Shown here piece by piece: positions 56,845-64,000 of a stretch of DNA of 64,000 nucleotides. The notes under the pieces were generated by a model, which made no database searches, was not told the DNA's origin, and saw nothing but the letters and a program-made list of their open reading frames with translations. Position 1 is the stretch's first letter; the number at the start of each line of letters is the position of its first letter. This stretch comes from Endozoicomonas sp. GU-1. GTDB lineage: Bacteria; Pseudomonadota; Gammaproteobacteria; Pseudomonadales; Endozoicomonadaceae. Location of the stretch: the NCBI RefSeq assembly GCF_027366395.1, contig NZ_CP114771.1, positions 4,650,001 to 4,714,000 of the forward strand, written 5' to 3'. The position numbers and the translations under genes are program-made.

Positions 56845-57267
56845 TCAATGAGACTGCTCCAGCCGCCTGGCATAGACGACGGCATTATAACCGACTGTCG
56901 CGACAACATTACCAGCCACAAAGAATAGAATGACCAGCGCCGCATTAACGATACTGAAGCTTGTCACCAGCTGAGTTAAACGACCAAATCCCTCTACAAA
57001 GAACAGGTAAATACCAAATACATAAGGAATATAGCTGGGAATGCCCGCCAAAGCCTTGCGTGCTCCTTTATCAAGACCTGTAAGGACAATAATGGAGAAC
57101 AGTGAACCAACCAGTAACAGCATCCAGCTGGTTGCCATGCCGGTTATGGCCTGTTGTAAAACGGCCATGGTCAATGTGACCGCCAGGATAATATCGGCTT
57201 TGAGGGCCAGAACAGTGAACAGGTCTTTTTCACTTTTGCCGGTGATAATCTGAGCTAACTGAAACAT
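56845..57267 (-). CDS. Polytopic membrane protein, unknown (140 aa)
   Basis: A 140-residue protein with about four hydrophobic helices (ADIILAVTLTMAVLQQ, SWMLLLVGSLFSIIVL, YIPYVFGIYLFFVEGF, VNAALVILFFVAGNVVATVGY). Its composition and topology recall YIP1/DUF-type small membrane proteins, but I assign no family. It is single, between the GNAT gene and rlmA on the same strand. Confidence 0.6.
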   Translation of the reverse strand: MFQLAQIITGKSEKDLFTVLALKADIILAVTLTMAVLQQAITGMATSWMLLLVGSLFSIIVLTGLDKGARKALAGIPSYIPYVFGIYLFFVEGFGRLTQLVTSFSIVNAALVILFFVAGNVVATVGYNAVVYARRLEQSH

Positions 57268-57349
57268 GGTAACCCCCCCGGGCTATGGCCATGGCTCAGT
57301 TATACCACCAGTCACGTTTGGTAAAATTGATGTAAGACAGTATTTTTAC

Positions 57350-58186
57350 CTATGCTGATGGGTGGTGCTTTTGTACCACCGACAGGCGCATTTCCAGTTC
57401 ACATTCCAGCTGACCCAGTTGCTCAAGTTGCTGTTTTTGTCCGGCATTGACATGCCAGTAGTGAGGGGTCATGGCCAGCAGGTCCATAATGGCCTGAGTG
57501 TTTTCCAGCATCATCAGGTGATGGATGGTCTGGCTTTCCAGCAGGGCAAGATCTTCCGGCAGATCCTGCAGGCGTTTATCTTCCGGATAAGGACGTACCT
57601 CATCATAAATGGCACGGCGAAGAGCCATCAGGTGGTTCTGGCCGGGGGTCAATAGAACAATATGCCCGCCAGGTTTCAGAACTCTGACAAACTCAGGCCA
57701 GTCACTGCGGGAGAATATGCTGATCACAGCATCAAACTGTTCGTCCATCAGAGGCAGTTCACTGACACTGGCAACCAGCCATTCTATCGCTTTGTTTCGT
57801 TTGCTGGCGGCCAGGATGGCGGGTTTGGCAATATCAAATCCACAGACTGAGCTGTCTTTAAGCTGCTCTTTGATTCCCGAGGTGTAGTAGCCCTCACCGC
57901 AACCGGCATCAAGAATACGTTGCGATGCTTCATTACCGAACGACTTGAGTTTATCAATCAAGGCATCAACGACGGGTTGATAGTAACCGTGATTCAGAAA
58001 CCGTGTCCGTGCTTCGACCATCATCTGATCATCGCCGGGGTTTTTACTGCGTTTCTTATTGCTGGGCAGCAGGTTCAGATAGCCCTGACGCGCCCGGTCA
58101 AACCGATGATTATTTTTACACACAGCGCTTTTTTGTTCTGACCTGAGCGCTTCATAACAGACCGGGCAACGAAGTAAGATGGACAT
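57350..58186 (-). CDS. rlmA: 23S rRNA (guanine-N1-745) methyltransferase RlmA
   Basis: A 278-residue SAM-dependent methyltransferase. It starts with a zinc-binding ribbon (CPVCYEAL and VCKNNHRFDRARQGYLNLLP) characteristic of RlmA/TlrB. It then has the SAM motif RILDAGCGEGYYT, FDIAKPAILAASKR, and the post-I segment PGGHIVLLTPGQNHLMALR. It modifies G745 in helix 35 of 23S rRNA. The N-terminus NKKRSKNPGDD matches the family closely. Confidence 0.92.
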   Translation of the reverse strand: MSILLRCPVCYEALRSEQKSAVCKNNHRFDRARQGYLNLLPSNKKRSKNPGDDQMMVEARTRFLNHGYYQPVVDALIDKLKSFGNEASQRILDAGCGEGYYTSGIKEQLKDSSVCGFDIAKPAILAASKRNKAIEWLVASVSELPLMDEQFDAVISIFSRSDWPEFVRVLKPGGHIVLLTPGQNHLMALRRAIYDEVRPYPEDKRLQDLPEDLALLESQTIHHLMMLENTQAIMDLLAMTPHYWHVNAGQKQQLEQLGQLECELEMRLSVVQKHHPSA

Positions 58187-58297
58187 CGGGATGGGCAGTA
58201 TGGCTAAAAGCCAGAGAGTTTAATGGTCTCTGGCGCATATGCAACGGCTGCTGATGGTTTCCTGCCGGGAGCGCAGCCTGATTATGGAGTAACCCGA

Positions 58298-61093
58298 TTA
58301 AGGCGCTACTGCTGCATCCCATACCATGCCTTTTTCGATGATGATTCCGGGATTGTCAAACTGCTCACAGAACTGATTGCCGTCCGTCTTGTAATAGATA
58401 GCTTCCATGGGCGGCAGGTTCAGAGCCATTATCTGGTTTTGAGCCTTGGCACTGCTGGTCAATCCCCACTTATTAAGGTAGTTGAGCATGTTGCGGCCAG
58501 TGACCATCGACAGAGCAATGGATGGCCAATCATTGTGCAGTTCGCTCGATGGGCTCCAGATACTGTTGGCTTCTTCCCAGGTATATTCACTGAACCCAAG
58601 CGACGTACGTTTGGCATTCCAGGTATCGCGGCTACTGAGCGCGCGGGAAAATTCCCGTTCAAGGATATGAAGCCTTGGCAACAGCATCCAGCCATCGGTC
58701 AAGGCTCCCTGACTCTGGGCTGCCATCATCATCTGCAGATAAATGGCGGCTCCCAGGTTCCAGCTCTTGAAGTCTTTGTTCTGTATCGACGCTAAAGGAT
58801 CTGCTGAGTTCTGGGACTCCTGCAACCAGTCAAACAGCGTTTTAAAGGGCAGGCTTTGACAGGAAGGTGCCTTTCCAGTCTCCTGGTAAGCGCGGGACTT
58901 TGAGAAGTAGGAGTAAAAGTTGGTGGCAGTATGACCGGGAGTCCAGCTTGCAAATAAAAAGCGTTTTTTCTCCAGGCCATGGCCAAGCTCGTGAAGGTCA
59001 CCATGGCCCAGTGGATCAAATGCCCAGTACGCGTCGTATGGATTGCCAGAACATCCGTAACCACAGGTGGCCTGATCCGCATTCATATGTTTAACCTGAT
59101 CAATGAGATCAATACTGTACCCCTGTTGTTCTGCGAACTGGATAATCTCGGGGTCTTCATCAATTCGATCACCGCGGAAGCCTGCCAGCATGTGGGGCAG
59201 GTTAGACATGTAACGATCTGTCGCTGCAGCCAGATCAGCGGCCGAATTATTCCAGTTGCTCATGGATTGCCGCATCAGGTCCAGTCGCGAATGGACTTCA
59301 AAACCATCGGTGACCAGTTCAGCCCAGTCAAAATCCCCTTTCGCCAGCGCCTCTGCAAACGTCTCGTTATCTTCAGGCTTTGTCCAATAGGGGTGCAGGC
59401 CAATATTGCTGATATTCAGGCTGATCTGCTGGTCATTGCGGTCAAATCGCAATTGCAGGGGGCCACCATTTGGGGAGGTGAAGGTGATGGTTTCTCCCGG
59501 CGCAATCATCATTTCCTGTCCCCGCAGATAGCGGGGACGTTTATAGCCATCGTTATCCAGCCAGTGAGTAGCTCCATCACGGATGGAGTTGACAAAAACA
59601 TTCACCACAGCCTCTGTATTATCTGTGCGCTGAATAGTGACCGGTTTGCCGGGCATGACATAGACGCCCGCTGAACGGAAAGGCACTTTACTGGTGATGT
59701 TTATGGTCTTGCTGATGGGGGTTATATGGCTGAAATCAGTACGCCCAAAGTTACCTGAATCAGCAGGAACGGCGCTGGTTGAACGGTATTGATAAACCCC
59801 GAAGTCTGAAAATGCCGCTTGGACAAAATCTTCGGTGTTTTTCAACTTATCCAGGGGGTATGCGGTTTCTGCCCGATAATAATCAGCCAGAAGCACCAGC
59901 CAGCGCCAGATTGCTTTATCATCATTGGCGGATGTGAAAATGGCTTGCTTGTTTCTATCCAGTTGTCGGAGCTGACGCTGGAGGGTTTGCAGACCATCCA
60001 GAAATTCGATGTTGAATCCCCCGGCGTCAGAACAGTCGCTGCCATTGCACTGGGCAAAGTTAATATTATTGCCCCGGTTTTTCAGCGTCGTGAGCAGACG
60101 GTTCACTGCTGCAATGTCTGTGGGCAGAGGGTTCCCCCATTCTACGATGTTGAAACCCCTGAGAATCAGGTAACGCCAGTAATTGTTGGCAACGAAGTTA
60201 GCGTTGATGGCCGGAAGCAGGTATTGGCTAATGGCATTATCCTCACGATAGTAGTGAAGGTATAAAATACCAATGCCTTGATTACGTGCTTTGCTGATGC
60301 CATCTTTTAATCCCTGCGTCAGCTCACCGAAAGAAGAGACGATAAGCACATCTGCGTTCTCCAGACAGCCAGAAAGAGCAGCGCCATTACAGGTTTCCCG
60401 GCCATTGTAACTGACCCGTTCCGGCATCAGGGTATCCAGCCAGAGCCGTGTGCTGGACTGATCCGGGAAGTAAAAGGACTCATCCATCTGGGCGATCACA
60501 ATTTTCATGGATTCGGTGCTGTTCAACGGCTGTCCTGCCAGCCAGTCCAGGCCATTGACCATTAACTGGTTAGCCTGATCATTTATGGCACCAGAGTTCC
60601 GTCTCCAGACCCGCATTGGGTTGGAGGATAAAGCAATAAAACGATGGTTTTCGTCTTCTCCCAAAACACCAAGTCCACCGGGGTTTAAAGGGTTAAACTC
60701 AGTTCTGTCGGAAGCATTCGCCTGAAGAAAGGTTGCGGACTTGCCAAGTTCCGGAGCAATAATGGCGGAGTCGTGGGTGACATCCCAGTCAACATTGGTG
60801 AGGCTGTTGGCATTGGCAGAACCATCTTCATTAAGCTGGAACAGGCGATAGATAGTTGGGTTGAACTGACCATGCCCTGTTTCAATCACGTTATCTATTT
60901 TTTGGGTTAGTGCATCTGCAGAGGGAATTCCGGTAGAATCACCGGTTTGAAAGGCAACTTGCAGGGCCTGTTCGACAGGATCGGGGGCAGGGGCAGGACT
61001 GGGAGGAGACTCGTTGGTTGATGTTTCACCACTCTTACAGGCACTCAAAGTAGCCATCATCAAAACAACAAACAGCTTTTTTCTTAATTCCAT
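58298..61093 (-). CDS. ImpA-family (IMPa-type) zinc metalloprotease lipoprotein
   Basis: A 931-residue outer-membrane or surface lipoprotein. The signal ends in a lipobox, MMATLSAC, then a Ser/Pro linker (SPPSPAPAPDP). A large N-terminal region has a ThuA/GATase-like part (ADVLIVSSFGELTQGLKDG and GIGILYLHYY). The M60-like gluzincin domain has HELGHGLE (His701, Glu702, His705) with LGAAIYLQMMMA and further acidic residues downstream. This is the architecture of Pseudomonas aeruginosa IMPa, which cleaves O-glycosylated mucin-type glycoproteins such as PSGL-1. It probably degrades host mucin or glycoprotein. It is monocistronic, with the 407-base gene-free region upstream. Confidence 0.85.
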   Translation of the reverse strand: MELRKKLFVVLMMATLSACKSGETSTNESPPSPAPAPDPVEQALQVAFQTGDSTGIPSADALTQKIDNVIETGHGQFNPTIYRLFQLNEDGSANANSLTNVDWDVTHDSAIIAPELGKSATFLQANASDRTEFNPLNPGGLGVLGEDENHRFIALSSNPMRVWRRNSGAINDQANQLMVNGLDWLAGQPLNSTESMKIVIAQMDESFYFPDQSSTRLWLDTLMPERVSYNGRETCNGAALSGCLENADVLIVSSFGELTQGLKDGISKARNQGIGILYLHYYREDNAISQYLLPAINANFVANNYWRYLILRGFNIVEWGNPLPTDIAAVNRLLTTLKNRGNNINFAQCNGSDCSDAGGFNIEFLDGLQTLQRQLRQLDRNKQAIFTSANDDKAIWRWLVLLADYYRAETAYPLDKLKNTEDFVQAAFSDFGVYQYRSTSAVPADSGNFGRTDFSHITPISKTINITSKVPFRSAGVYVMPGKPVTIQRTDNTEAVVNVFVNSIRDGATHWLDNDGYKRPRYLRGQEMMIAPGETITFTSPNGGPLQLRFDRNDQQISLNISNIGLHPYWTKPEDNETFAEALAKGDFDWAELVTDGFEVHSRLDLMRQSMSNWNNSAADLAAATDRYMSNLPHMLAGFRGDRIDEDPEIIQFAEQQGYSIDLIDQVKHMNADQATCGYGCSGNPYDAYWAFDPLGHGDLHELGHGLEKKRFLFASWTPGHTATNFYSYFSKSRAYQETGKAPSCQSLPFKTLFDWLQESQNSADPLASIQNKDFKSWNLGAAIYLQMMMAAQSQGALTDGWMLLPRLHILEREFSRALSSRDTWNAKRTSLGFSEYTWEEANSIWSPSSELHNDWPSIALSMVTGRNMLNYLNKWGLTSSAKAQNQIMALNLPPMEAIYYKTDGNQFCEQFDNPGIIIEKGMVWDAAVAP

Positions 61094-61500
61094 AAATACA
61101 GCATTTCTTATTTTATAAAGTTTATAAGAGGAATGTTTGCGAGTTTAAGTAAACACACGATGGTGCTCCAGTGATTTAACGCTGCTGAGTCAACCTTGTG
61201 GGCTGGGTCACACTTTTATCAACTGTGTTTTAACAAGCTTCTCTGAAACAGCAGTTATCAAGAACAGCAAAAATACAGTGCAGTGGCATCACTGGCTTGA
61301 TATTCGCCAAGGTCTGGCCGATATTTCCCTGTGGCAATACCGGAGGCTTGAATTCATTTTCGTTTGTGGCCCGGAGTATTACTGAAAATTACAACCGCAG
61401 AATTTGTAAACTACCTATTGGCTCAAAGGAATAGTCACTGTAGTCTGCGGCACTTTTTCTCATTAAGCTTTTTATCAATAGACAAGGCAGGACAATAAAT
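61094..61500. other. Gene-free region between divergent ImpA-type and ybiT genes
   Basis: No gene or strong repeat is seen in 407 bases. Promoters for both flanking divergent genes must lie here. AAGGCAGGAC about ten bases before 61501 is the ybiT ribosome site. Confidence 0.5.
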
Positions 61501-63090
61501 TTGATTTCTACAGCCAACATCACCATGCAGTTCGGTGACAAGCCCCTGTTTGAGGATATATCCGTCAAGTTTGGCGAAGGTAACCGTTACGGACTCATTG
61601 GTGCCAACGGTTGTGGTAAATCGACGTTCATGAAAATTCTGGGCGGAGAGCTGGAGCCAACATCCGGCACTGTCAGTAAAGACCCCCATGAACGTATGGC
61701 AAAACTGAGTCAGGATCAGTTTGCCTATGAACACTACACGGTGATCGATACGGTAATTATGGGTCATGCCGAGCTGTGGAAAGTAAAAGCCGAACGGGAT
61801 GCTATTTACGCCAAAGCTGAAATGACCGAAGAAGAAGGCATGCGGGTTGCTGACCTTGAAGTTCAGTTTGGTGAGATGGATGGTTATTCCGCCGAAGCCC
61901 GTGCCGGCGAACTGCTGCTGGGGCTGGATATTCCCATTGACCAGCATTACGGACTGATGAGTGCCGTTGCCCCGGGCTGGAAGCTGCGTGTGCTGCTGGC
62001 TCAGGTTCTGTTTGCCGACCCGGAAATCATGCTGTTGGACGAACCCACCAACAACCTGGATATCAATGCGATCCGTTGGCTGGAAGAGATCCTCAAGCAG
62101 CGTGACTGCACCATGATCATCATCTCCCACGACCGTCACTTCCTGAACAGTGTCTGTACCCACATGGCGGACCTGGATTATGGCAAGCTGCAGTTGATGC
62201 CCGGTAATTACGATGAGTATATGACCGCAGCCACTGCGGCCCGGGAGCGCCTGCAGGCCGATAATGCCCGCAAGAAAGCCCAGATTGCCGAGTTACAGTC
62301 CTTTGTCAGCCGCTTCTCTGCCAACGCGTCCAAAGCACGACAGGCGACTTCCAGGGCCAAACAGATCGATAAGATTCAACTGACAGAAATCAAACCGTCC
62401 AGCCGCCAGAATCCGTTTATCCGCTTTGAGCAGGAGAAGAAGCTGTTCCGTAATGCGCTGGTGGTGGAAAAGCTCAGCCAGGGCTATGAAGAAGATCTGT
62501 TCAGCAAAGTCAACCTGATGGTTGAAGTGGGTGAGCGTATCGCCATCATTGGCCAGAACGGTGTCGGTAAAACCACCCTGCTGCACACCCTGGCAGGTAA
62601 GATGGCACCGCGTACCGGTGTTATCCAGTGGTCCGAAAATGCCAATATCGGTTACTACGCCCAGAATCACAGTGCTGACTTTGATATGGATATGAACCTC
62701 TTCGACTGGATGAGCCAGTGGATGAATGAAGGCGACGATGAACAGGTGATTCGTGGCGTGCTGGGCCGGATGCTGTTCTCCCAGAGCGACCTGAAAAAAT
62801 CCGTACGGGTTATTTCCGGTGGCGAGCAGGGTCGTATGCTGTTTGGCAAGCTGAGCCAGCAACGCCCCAATATTCTGCTGATGGATGAGCCAACCAACCA
62901 CATGGATATGGAGTCCATCGAGTCACTGAACCTGGCGTTGGAAAACTACAAAGGCACCCTGATTTTTGTCTCCCATGACCGTCAGTTCGTCTCATCGCTG
63001 GCCACCCGGATCATCGAAATCAAGGATACCGGTATTGTCGACTTCCACGGTACTTATGATGATTACCTGCGCAGTCAGGGAATTGAGTAA
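61501..63090 (+). CDS. ybiT: ABC-F family ATPase YbiT
   Basis: A 529-residue ribosome-associated ABC-F protein with tandem ATPase domains and no membrane part. Domain 1 has Walker [10 protein letters not shown] and Walker [14 protein letters not shown]. Its signature is the YbiT-specific [16 protein letters not shown] instead of LSGGQ. A linker of Ala/Lys/Arg-rich helices ([19 protein letters not shown]) follows. Domain 2 has [21 protein letters not shown] and [13 protein letters not shown]. It is thought to bind the ribosomal E site. The start is TTG 61501, supported by a good ribosome site and by homology at [12 protein letters not shown]. Confidence 0.93.
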   Translation: MISTANITMQFGDKPLFEDISVKFGEGNRYGLIGANGCGKSTFMKILGGELEPTSGTVSKDPHERMAKLSQDQFAYEHYTVIDTVIMGHAELWKVKAERDAIYAKAEMTEEEGMRVADLEVQFGEMDGYSAEARAGELLLGLDIPIDQHYGLMSAVAPGWKLRVLLAQVLFADPEIMLLDEPTNNLDINAIRWLEEILKQRDCTMIIISHDRHFLNSVCTHMADLDYGKLQLMPGNYDEYMTAATAARERLQADNARKKAQIAELQSFVSRFSANASKARQATSRAKQIDKIQLTEIKPSSRQNPFIRFEQEKKLFRNALVVEKLSQGYEEDLFSKVNLMVEVGERIAIIGQNGVGKTTLLHTLAGKMAPRTGVIQWSENANIGYYAQNHSADFDMDMNLFDWMSQWMNEGDDEQVIRGVLGRMLFSQSDLKKSVRVISGGEQGRMLFGKLSQQRPNILLMDEPTNHMDMESIESLNLALENYKGTLIFVSHDRQFVSSLATRIIEIKDTGIVDFHGTYDDYLRSQGIE

Positions 63091-63216
63091 TTAAATAATT
63101 CCGACATTTGATACGCACTCTCCGTTCATCCTGAGCGGAGTCGAAAGATGCTTGCTGCGATCTATGTCAGTGCCGATATCCACCAACAATTCGTAGAATG
63201 TTTTTCAGGCAAGAAA

Positions 63217-63256
63217 AAACCCGGCTCGAACGGAGCTGGCGCTCCTAACCGGGTTT
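63217..63256 (-). terminator. Rho-independent terminator of rluA (bidirectional potential)
   Basis: The outer stem AAACCCGG / CCGGGTTT (63217-63224, 63249-63256) encloses an inner GGAGC-TGGC-GCTCC hairpin. On the minus strand it is followed by six T, so it ends the rluA transcript; on the plus strand it may also serve ybiT. Just upstream, 63119-63150, TTCATCCTGAGCGGAGTCGA resembles a widespread dispersed repeat. Confidence 0.8.
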
Positions 63257-63337
63257 CACTTCAAACAATGAGCTGATGCTCGTGGAGCAGTATAGCAATG
63301 ATTTCGTTCGCCTACACAATTGGAGCGGTAAAATTGA

Positions 63338-64000
63338 TTAGACCGAGAAAGGCGCTTCCGACACAAACACCATTGGCTCCCCGGTTAAAGGGTGAGTAAA
63401 GCCCAGTCTTGTGGCATGCAGGTTCAGGCGTTGACTGGCCTGCCGGGCAGCCGGGTGGGCATAAAACTCACAGCCCAGAATGGGGTGCCCAAGTTCAGCC
63501 AGGTGAACCCTTAACTGATGGGAGCGACCGGTCACCGGCTTAAGCAGTACCCGGTCAAATGCCGGTCTCTGATTGTCAATCACTTGAAAGTGGGTCAGTG
63601 ATGGTTTGCCCAGTTCATGGTCAACCATCTGTCTTGGCCGGTTTGGCCAGTCACAGCGCAGAGGCAGTTCTATTTTTCCTTCCGGCTGCGTAAGTTTTCC
63701 CCACACTTCGGCAATATATTCCTTGGCAACGGTACGGTCCTGAAACTGACGGTTTAAGGCACGATGGCTGTCGGCATCCAGTCCGAAGACCATCAGGCCA
63801 GAGGTGGACATATCCAGCCGATGGACGACACGGGTTTGCGGGTTGATGGTCTGCAGCCGTGACAGTGCGCTGTCGTTATGATTGGGTGGCTTGCCGGGAA
63901 CACTGAGCAGACCTGCCGGTTTATTCACCACAACAATGCACTCATCGCGGTAAAGTTCCAACAATGGCTCGTTGCAGCAGGGGACAATAAAAGTATCATT
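63338..64000 (-). CDS. rluA: RluA-family rRNA/tRNA pseudouridine synthase (N-terminus cut by window edge)
   Basis: At least 220 residues, open to the right edge. YRDECIVVVNKPAGLLSVPG and VVHRLDMSTSGLMVFGLD (catalytic Asp in HRLDMSTSG) are followed by LRCDWPNRPRQMVDHELGKP, PVTGRSHQLRVHLAELGHPI and NLHATRLGFTHPLTGE. The short form without an S4 domain and the CDWPNRP segment match RluA, which makes pseudouridine at 23S 746 and tRNA 32. A TTG at 63964 could start it, but the frame continues upstream with no stop, so the true start is probably outside. Confidence 0.9.
   Translation of the reverse strand, partial: NDTFIVPCCNEPLLELYRDECIVVVNKPAGLLSVPGKPPNHNDSALSRLQTINPQTRVVHRLDMSTSGLMVFGLDADSHRALNRQFQDRTVAKEYIAEVWGKLTQPEGKIELPLRCDWPNRPRQMVDHELGKPSLTHFQVIDNQRPAFDRVLLKPVTGRSHQLRVHLAELGHPILGCEFYAHPAARQASQRLNLHATRLGFTHPLTGEPMVFVSEAPFSV

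Noticed and set aside
1-64000. CRISPR arrays, toxin-antitoxin pairs, known anti-phage systems, rRNA
   Set aside because: None found. There are no regularly spaced short repeats, cas genes, paired small toxin/antitoxin frames or rRNA signatures in the window.

Overview
The window looks like the chromosome of a marine, host-associated gammaproteobacterium of the Oceanospirillales, most like Endozoicomonas. This is inference. It rests on the mix of ordinary gamma-proteobacterial housekeeping genes (dnaB, bioBFHCD, argE/argA, glnA-ntrBC, folA, thiI, dbpA, rlmA, ybiT, rluA) with long, family-less, low-complexity or effector-like genes, a GLUG-repeat protein, a ricin-type lectin, an ImpA-type metalloprotease and two DmdC-type acyl-CoA dehydrogenases. 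No rRNA, CRISPR array or complete prophage is present. There is one tRNA, tRNA-Ser(GGA).

Layout. 0-1.2 kb: divergent LysR regulator (cut by the window edge) and VOC protein. 1.4-6.1 kb: tRNA-Ser followed by island debris (tyrosine-integrase tail, GDP-mannose Nudix tail, phospholipase D-like gene, inverted repeats) and a frame-broken GLUG-repeat gene with long G tracts. 6.4-9.7 kb: dnaB, srkA, comF. 9.9-14.6 kb: tightly overlapped biotin operon bioB-bioF-bioH-bioC-bioD, with one frameshift in bioC. 14.6-20.3 kb: two DmdC/FadE-type acyl-CoA dehydrogenases, the first behind tandem PsrA-like operators, flanking a small membrane gene and a DUF3943 gene. 20.4-23.5 kb: secreted ricin-like lectin and a 600-residue unknown protein interrupted at a G8 tract. 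23.6-31.5 kb: small secreted protein, GspE/PilB-type ATPase, CYTH protein, DUF47-PiT phosphate uptake pair, argE, argA. 31.7-35.3 kb: YccT-like protein and a 919-residue membrane/coiled-coil protein. 35.5-37.6 kb: folA, thiI. 37.6-43.6 kb: nitrogen-control block glnA, DUF4124 gene, ntrB, ntrC, with recognisable NtrC sites and sigma-54 promoters. 43.7-48.0 kb: fragmentary chaperone/pilus-like locus followed by a dead IS. 48.3-53.0 kb: two convergent unknown genes that share a domain I do not recognise; one carries a long acidic repeat region. 53.1-64 kb: dbpA (one frameshift), SLC13 transporter, GNAT, membrane protein, rlmA, ImpA-family lipoprotein protease, ybiT, rluA (cut by the window edge).

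Two themes stand out. First, a complete nitrogen circuit can be read from the DNA: NtrB/NtrC with sigma-54 drives both glnA and ntrBC. Second, several accessory genes are broken exactly at G or C runs, each by one extra base, while bioC, dbpA and the transposase relic lack one base at T/A runs. This is either phase variation plus decay or a homopolymer-length artefact of the assembly, and raw reads are needed to decide. The most novel item I can support is the pair of genes at 48.3-53.0 kb, whose shared domain aligns almost without gaps once two +1 frameshifts are undone.
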